The notes beneath the pieces were generated by a model. The model was not told the DNA's origin, searched no databases, and was given only the letters and a program-made list of their open reading frames with translations. Positions 1 through 8,188 of a stretch of 64,000 nt of DNA are shown here, in pieces. Origin of the DNA: UBA1757 sp045627385 (lineage in GTDB: Bacteria > Bacteroidota > Bacteroidia > Bacteroidales > UBA1402); contig JAZQNO010000018.1 of assembly GCA_045627385.1 (NCBI GenBank), positions 10,765 through 74,764 on the forward strand, read 5' to 3'. The position numbers and the translations under genes are program-made. The stretch's first letter is position 1, and the number at the start of each line of letters is the position of its first letter.

Positions 1-1
1 A

Positions 2-1927
2 CTGACAGACTGGCTGCCTACCACCAAAAAAGAGATGGAACTGCGTTCTTGGGACGCCGCAGACGTCATCCTGTTTTCCGGAGACGCCTATGTGGACCAT
101 CCTTCTTTCGGAGCGGCCGTCGTGGGCAGACTGCTGGAGAGTTGCGGCATGCGTGTGGCACTGGTACCCCAGCCCGACTGGCGCGGCGACTATCGCGATT
201 TCACCAAACTGGGCCGTCCGCGCCGCTTCTTCGCTGTTTCGGCCGGTTGTATGGATTCCATGGTCAACCGATACACGGCCAACCGCCGACTCAGAAGCGA
301 CGACGCTTACACCGCCGGTGGACAGGCCGGTTCCAGACCCGATTACACCACCGTCACCTATTGCCGCATCCTGAAGCAACTCTATCCCGACGTGCCGATT
401 CTCATCGGAGGCATCGAGGCTTCCATGCGGCGTCTCACCCACTACGATTACTGGTCCGACAAGCTGATGCCCGGCATTCTGGTCGACAGCGGAGCCGATC
501 TTCTCATCTACGGTATGGGCGAACAGCCGCTGCGCGAAATCGCCCGCATCCTGCAGGAGGGCGGTTCTATGGACGATTTGAAAAAGATACCGCAGGTGGC
601 CTTTCTCCGGCCACGCACCGACGTCGCTTTCTCAGACAAAGACACGGCCATGGGCGAAGTCATCCGTCTGAACAGCCACGAAGACTGTCTGAAAAGCAAA
701 ATCCGCCAGGCGGAAAATTTCCGGCACATCGACGAAGAATCCAACCGGATGAAACCCGCCACTCTCATCCAGGCGGTCGGCGACCGGGAAATCGTGGTCA
801 ATCCGCCGTTTCCGCCGATGAGCAGCGCCGAACTGGACGCCTCCTTCGAATTGCCCTATACCCGTCTGCCCCACCCCAAATACAAAGACAAGGTCATTCC
901 CGCCTATGAGATGATCAAATTTTCGGTCAATCTGCATCGGGGATGTTTCGGCGGCTGCAGTTTCTGCGCCATTTCGGCCCATCAGGGAAAATTCGTCGTC
1001 TCACGCTCGGAAGAATCGGTACTCAAAGAAGTGAAACTTCTCAGCCAGCGAGACGATTTCAAAGGCTATCTGAGCGATTTGGGCGGCCCTTCGGCCAACA
1101 TGTACAAGATGGGCGGCCGTCAGCGGCAGGCCTGCGAAAAATGCCGACGTCCGTCCTGTCTGCATCCCAAAGTCTGTCCCAACCTGAATGCAGACCACCG
1201 TCCGCTGCTGCACCTGTATGAGGAAGTTGACCGCATGGCCGGCATCCGGAAAAGTTTCATCGGCAGCGGACTGCGCTACGACCTGCTGCTCCACGCCATC
1301 CGTCAGGAGCAGGGAAAAGACGCGAACGGGCGGAAAATCGATTTGGGCGGCATGCGTTATGCCCGCGAACTCATCGGGAACCACGTCTCAGGCCGCCTGA
1401 AAGTGGCGCCAGAACACACCGAAGACGCAGTGCTCGACTGCATGCGGAAACCCCATTTCTGCGAATTTCTCGATTTCAAGCGTCTGTTCGACCAGATTGA
1501 AAACGAGCGTCAGAACCAGCACTTGGGACAGGCCAGAACCGGCCGTCAGGAACTGATACCCTATTTCATCAGTTCGCATCCCGCCTGCCACGAAGCCGAC
1601 ATGGCCGCCCTGGCCGTCAAGACCAAACGGCTGCATTTCAAACTGGAACAGATTCAGGATTTCACGCCAACGCCCATGACGCTGGCCACCGAAATGTATT
1701 ACACCGGATACGACCCCTATACACTCAAGCCGGTCTTCACGGCACATTCCCAAGACGAAAAGCTGCGCCAACGGCAGTATTTCTTCTGGTACAAGCCCGA
1801 AGAACAGCAGGCATTGGCCGCTCGTCTGCGTCAGATAGGACGCGCCGACCTGATTGAAGAACTGCTGGGAATCAGCGGAAGAGGCGGAGCTCAAACTCGC
1901 CCGAAACACCCATACGGTCGTCCTTGA
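2..1927 (+). CDS. ygiQ: YgiQ family radical SAM protein (5' end outside window)
   Basis: Radical SAM protein of the YgiQ/UPF0313 family, whose cellular reaction is not established. The open frame runs to the left edge of the window: codons 2-34 read LTDWLPTTKKE, directly continuous with the ATG at 35, and this LPTTKKEM stretch is conserved near the N-terminus of YgiQ proteins. The ATG at 35 is therefore internal and the true start lies upstream. The cluster-binding C-x3-C-x2-C (HRGCFGGCSFC) is at about residues 304-311 counted from 35. An extra cysteine-rich segment (CEKCRRPSC) follows near residues 365-375, and the C-terminus is basic. About 630 residues are visible, close to full family length. 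Its 3' end overlaps the convergent UPF0280 gene by 56 bp. The family assignment is secure; the substrate is unknown. Confidence 0.93.
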   Translation: MTDWLPTTKKEMELRSWDAADVILFSGDAYVDHPSFGAAVVGRLLESCGMRVALVPQPDWRGDYRDFTKLGRPRRFFAVSAGCMDSMVNRYTANRRLRSDDAYTAGGQAGSRPDYTTVTYCRILKQLYPDVPILIGGIEASMRRLTHYDYWSDKLMPGILVDSGADLLIYGMGEQPLREIARILQEGGSMDDLKKIPQVAFLRPRTDVAFSDKDTAMGEVIRLNSHEDCLKSKIRQAENFRHIDEESNRMKPATLIQAVGDREIVVNPPFPPMSSAELDASFELPYTRLPHPKYKDKVIPAYEMIKFSVNLHRGCFGGCSFCAISAHQGKFVVSRSEESVLKEVKLLSQRDDFKGYLSDLGGPSANMYKMGGRQRQACEKCRRPSCLHPKVCPNLNADHRPLLHLYEEVDRMAGIRKSFIGSGLRYDLLLHAIRQEQGKDANGRKIDLGGMRYARELIGNHVSGRLKVAPEHTEDAVLDCMRKPHFCEFLDFKRLFDQIENERQNQHLGQARTGRQELIPYFISSHPACHEADMAALAVKTKRLHFKLEQIQDFTPTPMTLATEMYYTGYDPYTLKPVFTAHSQDEKLRQRQYFFWYKPEEQQALAARLRQIGRADLIEELLGISGRGGAQTRPKHPYGRP

Positions 1928-2648
1928 TGACGACAGCCCCTAGAATGTCGTCTTTACCGGAAATCAAGTCGATAACCCGTTGGACATCCTCCACATTTTT
2001 CACCCTGTTGGCCATGGCAGTGGCATAGCTGTCGGCCAAAAGCACGTCGCGGCAGACAATCATTACCGCATCGGCCTTGCCCAAGCTCAAGGAGGGACCA
2101 ACCGTGCCGCTACTCGTGCAGATGCCCAAGGGAAAACGGCCGGCCGGAAAGTGAAGCCCCACTTTCTCCGACAGAGGAGAATGTCCGGCAAAGACGGAAA
2201 TATCCAAATCGGAAACCACATCGGCATAGATGTCGCCCCCGTTTTCAATCAACACCTCCCGGCACGCGTAAGCATTGCGGAGAAATTCGGCCACGTTCAG
2301 CGCCACGGCGCCGGCCACGGCACTCATAGGTCCGATGGACGTGCGGTGGCACACGCGGGACATATCGTGAAAGATGGCGGGAGCCAAGTCCTGAGGTTCG
2401 TAGGGCGCAAGCGCTCCGCGGTAGACCGGATCGTAGGCCAGATAGGCATCCATCTCGCGACGCAGCGACACCAGATGACTGTAAACCGCCTTTTCTACTT
2501 CAGACAGAGGCACGCTCCTTCCTTCCGAATCCACACAAGCAGACACGCCGACCCACAGGTCGGACTCGAGATACTTCACCGTGAAAGATTGAAGCCCGGG
2601 AATGGCAAAGCGTTGACGATAAGAACGTTCCTGAAAAATATCGGCCAT
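1872..2648 (-). CDS. UPF0280 / COG2122 ApbE-like protein of the homocysteine operon
   Basis: A 258-residue protein of the UPF0280 (COG2122) family, distantly related to the flavin transferase ApbE. In anaerobes this family travels with DUF39 and NIL-ferredoxin proteins and has been linked to homocysteine synthesis; its exact step is unclear. Seen here are the family-like stretches SIGPMSAVAGAVA, ENGGDIYA and CTSSGTVGPSLSLGKADAV. The frame is open up to 2864, but the ATG at 2648 (MADIFQERS) is preferred: it gives normal family length and shares one base with the stop of the upstream ferredoxin gene (TGATG), typical of translational coupling. No signal peptide is seen, so it should be cytoplasmic. 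It is the last gene of the three-gene operon and converges with ygiQ. Confidence 0.88.
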   Translation of the reverse strand: MADIFQERSYRQRFAIPGLQSFTVKYLESDLWVGVSACVDSEGRSVPLSEVEKAVYSHLVSLRREMDAYLAYDPVYRGALAPYEPQDLAPAIFHDMSRVCHRTSIGPMSAVAGAVALNVAEFLRNAYACREVLIENGGDIYADVVSDLDISVFAGHSPLSEKVGLHFPAGRFPLGICTSSGTVGPSLSLGKADAVMIVCRDVLLADSYATAMANRVKNVEDVQRVIDLISGKDDILGAVVIKDDRMGVSGEFELRLFR

Positions 2649-3070
2649 CAGTCGACCAGTTCGATATGGAAAAGTCTCAAGGGGCAGGCGGTCAGACAGA
2701 GTTTGCAGACCACGCACTTTTCGGGATTGAAACGGAGTTTCCAATCGGGGGCGGAAATGGAGAGCGCTCCGGACAGGCAGGACGAGGCGCAGGTGCCGCA
2801 GCTCAGACAAAGGGAATCGTCGAATTTGATACGGCTTTCCAGCGGGCTCACTTCGAAACCGCACTGCTCCATGTAATCGACCGCCTGACGGATGTGGTTC
2901 TCGTCGGCATCGAGTTCGAGCACCAGTTTTCCGTCGCTGCCGGCATCGATGTTGGCCTTGATGATATTGAGTTTGATATCGAACTTCTTGATGAGTTCGT
3001 AGGTGAGAGAACGGCTGGCCGATCCTCCTCCGAATGTGACGACAACTTTCTTGACCATAGTACCGGGCAT
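2648..3070 (-). CDS. NIL domain / 2x[4Fe-4S] ferredoxin (homocysteine biosynthesis partner)
   Basis: A 140-residue fusion of an N-terminal NIL domain (about residues 5-75) and a C-terminal bacterial ferredoxin domain with two C-x2-C-x2-C-x3-C motifs (CLSCGTCASSC and CVVCKLCLTAC). In methanogens and some anaerobic bacteria, proteins with this architecture act with the DUF39 protein to move sulfur or electrons into homocysteine. The start at 3070 is chosen because the ATG overlaps the stop of the upstream gene (TAATG) and an AAGGAAA sequence lies just before it; a second ATG at 3058 (MVKKVV) is possible. The frame upstream to 3160 lies inside the DUF39 gene. Cytoplasmic. It is the middle gene of an operon of three with overlapping ends, so the three products are probably made in fixed ratio. 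Confidence 0.9.
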   Translation of the reverse strand: MPGTMVKKVVVTFGGGSASRSLTYELIKKFDIKLNIIKANIDAGSDGKLVLELDADENHIRQAVDYMEQCGFEVSPLESRIKFDDSLCLSCGTCASSCLSGALSISAPDWKLRFNPEKCVVCKLCLTACPLRLFHIELVD

Positions 3071-4212
3071 TAAAGGTTTTCCTTGAGAGATTTCAAACTG
3101 GTGCCCACAGGCATCGGACGGACAGGCTCGCTGAGGAAGAATCTGGACTCTTCGATCCACTGCTTCAGAAGGGCGGCGATTTCACGGGCCTTGAGCAGGC
3201 TCGACAGAGGCGAAGTGTGGATCTTCTTTCCCATGAATTCGATTTCGCCGCTGCGCAACTGCTCGTAGTTGACCTTGCCAATCAGTTCGCAGTCATGGCC
3301 GTAGTCTTCGATGAAAGTGTCGATCTGGCTGTTTCGGATAGAGACACGGGCGGCCATATCCTCATCCAACATGGGAATGGGTACGCCTATGCCGACATAC
3401 ATCGTCACACCGTATTTTTCGAAATAGGCTCCACGGATGTAGCGGGTGTCCATCTCGCGCATTTCTCCGCAGACCGCGATCGTGCGGGCGTTGCCCATCG
3501 GAACACCATAATCGTTGAGCGGTTTGGAGCAGTTGAACTGAGTGCCGTTCCAGGTGACATAGCCCTGCGTGCCGGCCAGGAAGATGCGCGTGCCCAGACC
3601 GATGGTGCGGCATTCGGGGTCGTTGATCAGCGGCGAGAGTTCGCCGGCGGAGCTGTAGGAAGCGTTCTTCAGACGGGGCAGCAGCGTACCCATATAGGTA
3701 TGGAGCAGCCGGTCGGAAGTATTGACCGCCACATTGTAATTTTGGTAGGAATTGCGAGGATTGTACAGAATGGCCTCGTTGATGGTGTCGAGCGAAATCA
3801 TCGTGCGGATGTGCTTGCGGGGATAGCAGTCGGTGCCTTTACCCCAGGCTTCCAGCATCACATCCTTGCCGTTGATGAGGTCTTCGATGACGTGGGCTCC
3901 ACCATAAGTAGGATTCTGGATGTTGCAGTCTGTGGCTCCGACAAAGGTGTCGACGGCGGCCAAGCCTCCGCTCACGGGAACGCCGTTGAGTTCGATACGT
4001 TCCATTCGGATGGGCGGGTTGGCGTGTCCGAAATTGAGGAAGGCTCCGCTGGAACACATGGCACCGAATGTGGCGGTGGTCACCACATCCACTTTCTCGA
4101 GAATCTCCTTCGGTTTCATGGTGAGGGCCATCTCCGACACCTGTTCGGCGGTGAGCACCACGGCTTTACCCTTGCGGATTTTATCGTTTATCTCTTCGTA
4201 TGTCCTTGTCAT
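3070..4212 (-). CDS. Homocysteine biosynthesis protein (DUF39 / HcyBio, COG1900)
   Basis: A 380-residue DUF39 (COG1900) protein, the core enzyme of the route that turns aspartate semialdehyde plus sulfide into homocysteine in methanogens and some strict anaerobes. Family landmarks are GAMCSSGAFLNFGHANPP (C53), DCNIQNPTYGGAHVIEDL (C96) and WGKGTDCYPRKH (C129). C53 and C129 sit where the archaeal proteins have their essential, persulfide-forming cysteines, as far as I recall the literature. Archaeal relatives are longer, about 500 residues with C-terminal CBS domains; this one stops after the catalytic region and is followed by a separate NIL-ferredoxin. It is the first gene of the operon, 23 bp downstream of a near-perfect Bacteroidota promoter. 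A cysK gene is found elsewhere in the window (31950-32879). Confidence 0.92.
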   Translation of the reverse strand: MTRTYEEINDKIRKGKAVVLTAEQVSEMALTMKPKEILEKVDVVTTATFGAMCSSGAFLNFGHANPPIRMERIELNGVPVSGGLAAVDTFVGATDCNIQNPTYGGAHVIEDLINGKDVMLEAWGKGTDCYPRKHIRTMISLDTINEAILYNPRNSYQNYNVAVNTSDRLLHTYMGTLLPRLKNASYSSAGELSPLINDPECRTIGLGTRIFLAGTQGYVTWNGTQFNCSKPLNDYGVPMGNARTIAVCGEMREMDTRYIRGAYFEKYGVTMYVGIGVPIPMLDEDMAARVSIRNSQIDTFIEDYGHDCELIGKVNYEQLRSGEIEFMGKKIHTSPLSSLLKAREIAALLKQWIEESRFFLSEPVRPMPVGTSLKSLKENL

Positions 4213-4234
4213 ATCCGAATAAAATTTGAGACCG

Positions 4235-4265
4235 CAAATGTACGGTATTCCCCAAGCAATTCAAA
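4235..4265 (-). promoter_or_regulatory. Promoter of the homocysteine operon
   Basis: On the minus strand TTTG (4262-4265) is followed after 19 bases by TACATTTG (4235-4242). This matches the Bacteroidota primary-sigma consensus TTTG / TAnnTTTG. It lies 23 bp before the DUF39 start codon. Confidence 0.8.
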
Positions 4266-4283
4266 TACTCCGCATAGCGGTTT

Positions 4284-6440
4284 TCACCAGTCGATTTCCA
4301 TCGCGTCCAGATTGTCTGAAGCGCCACCGACCATAAGTCGGTAACGGCCGTTCAGAGCCACCACGTCACCGGTGTTCCTGTCGAAGAAACTGACGGCGTC
4401 CTCATCGATGGGAAAGCTCACTTTGACACTGCGGTGTGCCTTGACGTTCACCCGCTGGAAACCGCGCAAAGCCATGGCCGAAGGCTGGTCGCCCAGACGG
4501 CTGACATAGAGCTGGACCACTTCGTCGCCACGTTTGCCCCTGTTCTTCACACGTACGGTGAGCGTACGCGTCTTGGCATCGTAGACCGGCTTTCCGTATT
4601 TGAATTTGGAATAGCTCAGACCGTGACCGAAGGCGAAGAGCGGCTTCTCCGTCATGAAACGGTAGGTGCGGCCCGTCATGGAGTAATTCTCGAAATCGGG
4701 AAGTTGGGCATCGCTGCTGTAGAAAGTCACAGGAAGGCGTCCGGCCGGATTGTAATCGCCGAACAGCACATCGGCCACTGCCGTTCCACCGGCCTCACCC
4801 GGATACCAAGCCTGCAGCATGGCGGCGCAACGTCCAGCTTCGGGAGCCAGTGCGATGGCCGAGCCCGAACAGTTGACATAGATGATGGTCTTGCCGGCTT
4901 CGGCAAGCGCCTTGATGACCTGACGCTGGATTTCGGGCAGTTCGATGGTCTCGCGGTCACCGCCTCTGAATCCCGGCTGGTTCACTCTCATTTCTTCACC
5001 TTCCAGTTTGGGCGAAATGCCGCCCACGAAAATGACCGTTTCACACTCAGGCAGACCGGCCATGATGTCGGCCACCTGCTGCATACAGTCGTCCTTGGCG
5101 ATGAAAGGCACAGCCACATAGGGCACTTCGCCGACCTTCTGACGGATACCGTCGAGGATGGTCACCGTATGGTAGGGCGTACCCTCGTAGTTGCCGCGCT
5201 GCATGATGGAGTCGTTGGCATTGGGGCCCATCACCAGAAGGCCTTTCGAACGTTTCTTCAGCGGCAACGCCTTGTGGTTGTTCTGCAGCAGAACAATCGA
5301 TTTGCGGGCCATTTCCAGAGCCAAGGCCTGATGCGCCGGGCAGTTGACCACCGACATGGGTATCTGAGCCCATTCGACCAGACTGTCGGGATCGAAATCG
5401 CCCAGTTCGAAACGGGCCTTGAGCAGACGCTTCAGACTGACATCGATGTCGGCTTCGGTCAGAAGACCGCGCTTGACGGCGGTGGCCAGTTCCCTGTAAC
5501 TGCTTCCGCACTCCAAGTCGGTGCCGTGCAGAATGGCGTCGGCTGCGGCAGCGGCGGCATCGGGATGAGTCTCGTGATGGCCTGCCTCGAAGAAATCGTT
5601 GATAGCCCAACAGTCACTCACGACATAGTGCTGATAACCCCATTTCTGGCGGAGAATCTGGATGAGCAGCTGGTCGCTGCCGCAGCAGGGCTGGTTTTCG
5701 TAGCGGTTGTAAGCGCACATCACCTGCTTGACATTGCCTTCCTGAACCAAGGTCTTGAAGGCTGGCAGATAAGTCTCCCAGAGGTCTTCGGGAGCGATGT
5801 CGGCCGCATTGAAACTGTGACGGTTCCATTCCGGTCCGCTGTGGACGGCATAGTGCTTGGCGCAGGCATACGCCTTGGCATACTTGCTGTCGTCGGGGCC
5901 TTGAAGACCGCGCACGACGGCCACGCCCATACGGCCTGTCAGATAAGGATCCTCGCCGTAGGTTTCCTGACCGCGTCCCCAGCGGGGATCACGGAAAATG
6001 TTGATGTTGGGAGTCCAGTAGGTATTGCAGTTGTAACGGTCGTGACGTCCTTCCACACGGCGGGCGTAGGTCGATTTGGCGCGGCCTTCGTCGCTGACGG
6101 CCGTAAAGGTGCGCTGGACGGCTTCATCGTCGAAAGTGGCGGCCATACCGATGGTCTGGGGAAAAACCGTGGCGTATCCGGCACGGGCGATACCGTGGAG
6201 CGCCTCGTTCCACCATCCGAATTCTTCGATGCCCAGACGCTCGACAGCGGCAGAGCGGTCCTGCATCAGACTGATTTTCTCTTCAAGGGTCAGCCGTCCG
6301 GTCAGATCCTCGGCCCGTTCCTCGAAACTGAGCGAGGGGTTGAGATAGGCCGGCGTCTCTTCGGCGGCGACAGGCTGGGAAAATCCCAGAACAACAGACA
6401 GAGCAAGGGCTGCGACGCCCGCAAAATTCGTTTTTTTCAT
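4284..6440 (-). CDS. Secreted GH3 beta-glycosidase (beta-xylosidase/glucosidase type)
   Basis: A 718-residue glycoside hydrolase of family 3, probably releasing beta-linked xylose or glucose from short oligosaccharides. The N-terminus is a signal peptide (MKKTNFAG...GFSQPVAAEE), so the enzyme is periplasmic or exported. The GH3 N-terminal barrel contains FGWWNEALHG, DPRWGRGQETYGEDPYLTG and KHYAVHSGPEWNRH. The catalytic nucleophile is the Asp of VVSDCWAI, residue 276 from the chosen start. The alpha/beta domain and a C-terminal fibronectin-like domain (FAFGHGLSY..., VQLYVSR) follow. WWNEALHG and the GPEW stretch are typical of xylosidase-type members, but the substrate is inferred. The start at 6440 is used because the longer frame to 6479 adds 13 residues before the signal peptide. 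It is monocistronic and is transcribed away from the transporter gene. Confidence 0.92.
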   Translation of the reverse strand: MKKTNFAGVAALALSVVLGFSQPVAAEETPAYLNPSLSFEERAEDLTGRLTLEEKISLMQDRSAAVERLGIEEFGWWNEALHGIARAGYATVFPQTIGMAATFDDEAVQRTFTAVSDEGRAKSTYARRVEGRHDRYNCNTYWTPNINIFRDPRWGRGQETYGEDPYLTGRMGVAVVRGLQGPDDSKYAKAYACAKHYAVHSGPEWNRHSFNAADIAPEDLWETYLPAFKTLVQEGNVKQVMCAYNRYENQPCCGSDQLLIQILRQKWGYQHYVVSDCWAINDFFEAGHHETHPDAAAAAADAILHGTDLECGSSYRELATAVKRGLLTEADIDVSLKRLLKARFELGDFDPDSLVEWAQIPMSVVNCPAHQALALEMARKSIVLLQNNHKALPLKKRSKGLLVMGPNANDSIMQRGNYEGTPYHTVTILDGIRQKVGEVPYVAVPFIAKDDCMQQVADIMAGLPECETVIFVGGISPKLEGEEMRVNQPGFRGGDRETIELPEIQRQVIKALAEAGKTIIYVNCSGSAIALAPEAGRCAAMLQAWYPGEAGGTAVADVLFGDYNPAGRLPVTFYSSDAQLPDFENYSMTGRTYRFMTEKPLFAFGHGLSYSKFKYGKPVYDAKTRTLTVRVKNRGKRGDEVVQLYVSRLGDQPSAMALRGFQRVNVKAHRSVKVSFPIDEDAVSFFDRNTGDVVALNGRYRLMVGGASDNLDAMEIDW

Positions 6441-6559
6441 AAGGACATTATTTGATATTCGTTTTTTTGTCAGACCCATCCAAGTTCATTGTCTGCAAAA
6501 GTGGTGGAAAAAAGCCGTAACGGCAAGTTTCCGGACACACATTTTTCATAAAAAGACCG

Positions 6560-6567
6560 TAATTTTG
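6560..6567 (+). promoter_or_regulatory. Putative -7 element before the BASS transporter gene
   Basis: TAATTTTG matches the Bacteroidota -7 consensus TAnnTTTG and lies 30 bp before the ATG at 6598. No good TTTG -33 element is seen at the right spacing, so this is a tentative call. The divergent spacer 6441-6597 shows nothing else recognisable. Confidence 0.45.
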
Positions 6568-6597
6568 CACCGCCTTCCTACAAGAAGGCCGTTCGAG

Positions 6598-7551
6598 ATG
6601 AAATCCATACTCACTTTTCTCCGCAACTGGGCATTGCCGCTGTCTATGATCACAGGCATTTCCGCCTATCTGGTCTTCCATTGGCTCCCCGTTCCGTCCG
6701 AGGCACGGCACGTGGCGCTGAAAACGGTGCAGGGCATCCAGCCCGTGCTCATCTTCTGCATGCTGTTCCTCTCTTTCTGCAAAGTCGATCCGCGCAAAGT
6801 GCGGCTGCGCTGGTGGCACCTCTGGCTCACGCTCATCCAGTCGGGCAGTTTCGTGCTGATGGCTTTTCTCATCCGCTGGACCCGTTGCGGCGAAAACACT
6901 TCGGTGCTCATCCAGAGCGCGATGCTCTGCCTGCTCTGCCCCACCGCATCGGCCGCCATGGTGGTGACCGACAAACTCGGGGGCGATGCCGCTTCCATCG
7001 TCACCTACACCATGCTGTCCAACCTGATGACCGCCCTGGTGGCCTCGCTCGTCATCCCCATGATCAATCCGGCGGCCGGCCTGAGTTTCCTGCAGTCGTT
7101 CGCCATCATCATCGCCAAAGTGTTCTCCATTCTGGTGATGCCGCTCATCTGCGCGCTCATCGTCCGCTACTGCCTGCCCAGACTGCACCGCATCATCCTC
7201 AAGCCCAAGGATCTGGCCTTTTATCTCTGGACCGTCGCACTGGCCCTGGCGCTCACGGTCACCACGCGGTCCATCCTCCAGACCAGCGTCCCCGTGTTCT
7301 ACATCGTACTCATCGGCATCATCTCGCTCTTCTGCTGCCTGCTGCAGTTCTTTCTCGGACACCGCATCGGAAAGCCTTCGGGCGACTGGGTCACGGCAGG
7401 ACAGGCATTGGGACAGAAGAACACCGTATTCATCATCTGGATGGCCAACACGCTGATGAACCCCATCACAGCCGTCGCCGGAGGTCTCTACAGCATCTGG
7501 CACAATCTGGTCAATTCCTGGCAACTCTATCAGAAAAGGAACGGACAATGA
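6598..7551 (+). CDS. Bile acid:sodium symporter (BASS/SBF-like) family transporter
   Basis: A 317-residue, strongly hydrophobic inner membrane protein with about nine to ten predicted helices. It resembles the SBF-like (BASS) carriers common in Bacteroidales, which take up organic anions with sodium; the substrate is unknown. Recognisable parts are QPVLIFCMLFLSFCKVDP, the polar CLLCPTASAAMVVTDKLGG stretch in the middle (a crossover-like motif) and the late GQALGQKNTVFIIWMANT. The start at 6598 (MKSILTFLRNW) is preferred to the upstream GTG/ATG frame at 6565, which would overlap the -7 element. The stop codon overlaps the start of the next gene (ATGA), so the two are probably translated together. 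Confidence 0.82.
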   Translation: MKSILTFLRNWALPLSMITGISAYLVFHWLPVPSEARHVALKTVQGIQPVLIFCMLFLSFCKVDPRKVRLRWWHLWLTLIQSGSFVLMAFLIRWTRCGENTSVLIQSAMLCLLCPTASAAMVVTDKLGGDAASIVTYTMLSNLMTALVASLVIPMINPAAGLSFLQSFAIIIAKVFSILVMPLICALIVRYCLPRLHRIILKPKDLAFYLWTVALALALTVTTRSILQTSVPVFYIVLIGIISLFCCLLQFFLGHRIGKPSGDWVTAGQALGQKNTVFIIWMANTLMNPITAVAGGLYSIWHNLVNSWQLYQKRNGQ

Positions 7552-8129
7552 AAATCATCTATTTCCACGGATTCGGTTCGTCGGGAGCCACAGGAACCGC
7601 CGAAATTCTGAGACGTCTGATGCCGGAGGCCGAAGTCATCTCGCCCGACATCCCCGTCGATCCGGAAGAGGCCCTGCCCTATCTGCGCCAGCTCTGCCGG
7701 GATGAGCAGCCGGACCTCATCATCGGCACTTCGATGGGAGCCATGTATGCCCAGCAGATGTACGGCTTCCGGAAAATCTGCGTCAACCCGGCCTTCAACA
7801 TGTCCACCATGTCCAAAGTGCTGAAAACGGGCGAACATCCTTTCCAGAACCGCCGCAAGGACAATCAGAAGACTTTCCGCATCACCCGCGGAACCATTCA
7901 GCATTTCAACCAGATGGAGCGGAACCAGTTCAAAGGGATCACCGATTTCGACCGCGAGAACACCTACGGGCTGTTCGGCATCCACGACACCACGGTCAAC
8001 ACCTTTGACCTGTTCCGCAAACATTATCCCGACAAGGCGCAGCGTTTCGACGGCGAACACCGCCTCAACGAGAAAGTGCTGCGGTCGGTGGTGGTGCCTC
8101 TTGCCAAGGAAATCTTGCAGAAAAAATGA
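7548..8129 (+). CDS. YqiA/YcfP-like alpha/beta hydrolase (esterase)
   Basis: A 193-residue alpha/beta hydrolase of the YqiA/YcfP type. The N-terminus MKIIYFHGFGSSG carries the oxyanion HGFGSS turn, GTSMGAMYAQQM is the nucleophile elbow (Ser in G-x-S-x-G), and the late Asp and His are probably in LFGIHDTTV and FDGEHRL. E. coli YqiA is an esterase acting on small acyl esters; the natural substrate here is unknown. No signal peptide, so cytoplasmic. The start at 7548 is set by the 4-bp ATGA overlap with the transporter gene and by the family N-terminus. The reading frame is open far upstream, but that part is a shadow of the transporter gene. A 59-bp spacer separates it from the pectinolytic operon. 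Confidence 0.88.
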   Translation: MKIIYFHGFGSSGATGTAEILRRLMPEAEVISPDIPVDPEEALPYLRQLCRDEQPDLIIGTSMGAMYAQQMYGFRKICVNPAFNMSTMSKVLKTGEHPFQNRRKDNQKTFRITRGTIQHFNQMERNQFKGITDFDRENTYGLFGIHDTTVNTFDLFRKHYPDKAQRFDGEHRLNEKVLRSVVVPLAKEILQKK

Positions 8130-8188
8130 ACTGTCGGGCTGTATTTTTCGAAAAATGGCTATATTAGCCAACGAAAAATTCTAAGCCT

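Noticed and set aside
4434..6455. 673-codon open frame on the plus strand opposite the GH3 gene
   Set aside because: It is an exact antisense shadow of a well-supported GH3 enzyme, with His/Asp/Gly-rich composition and no family motif. High GC at third positions keeps such frames open.
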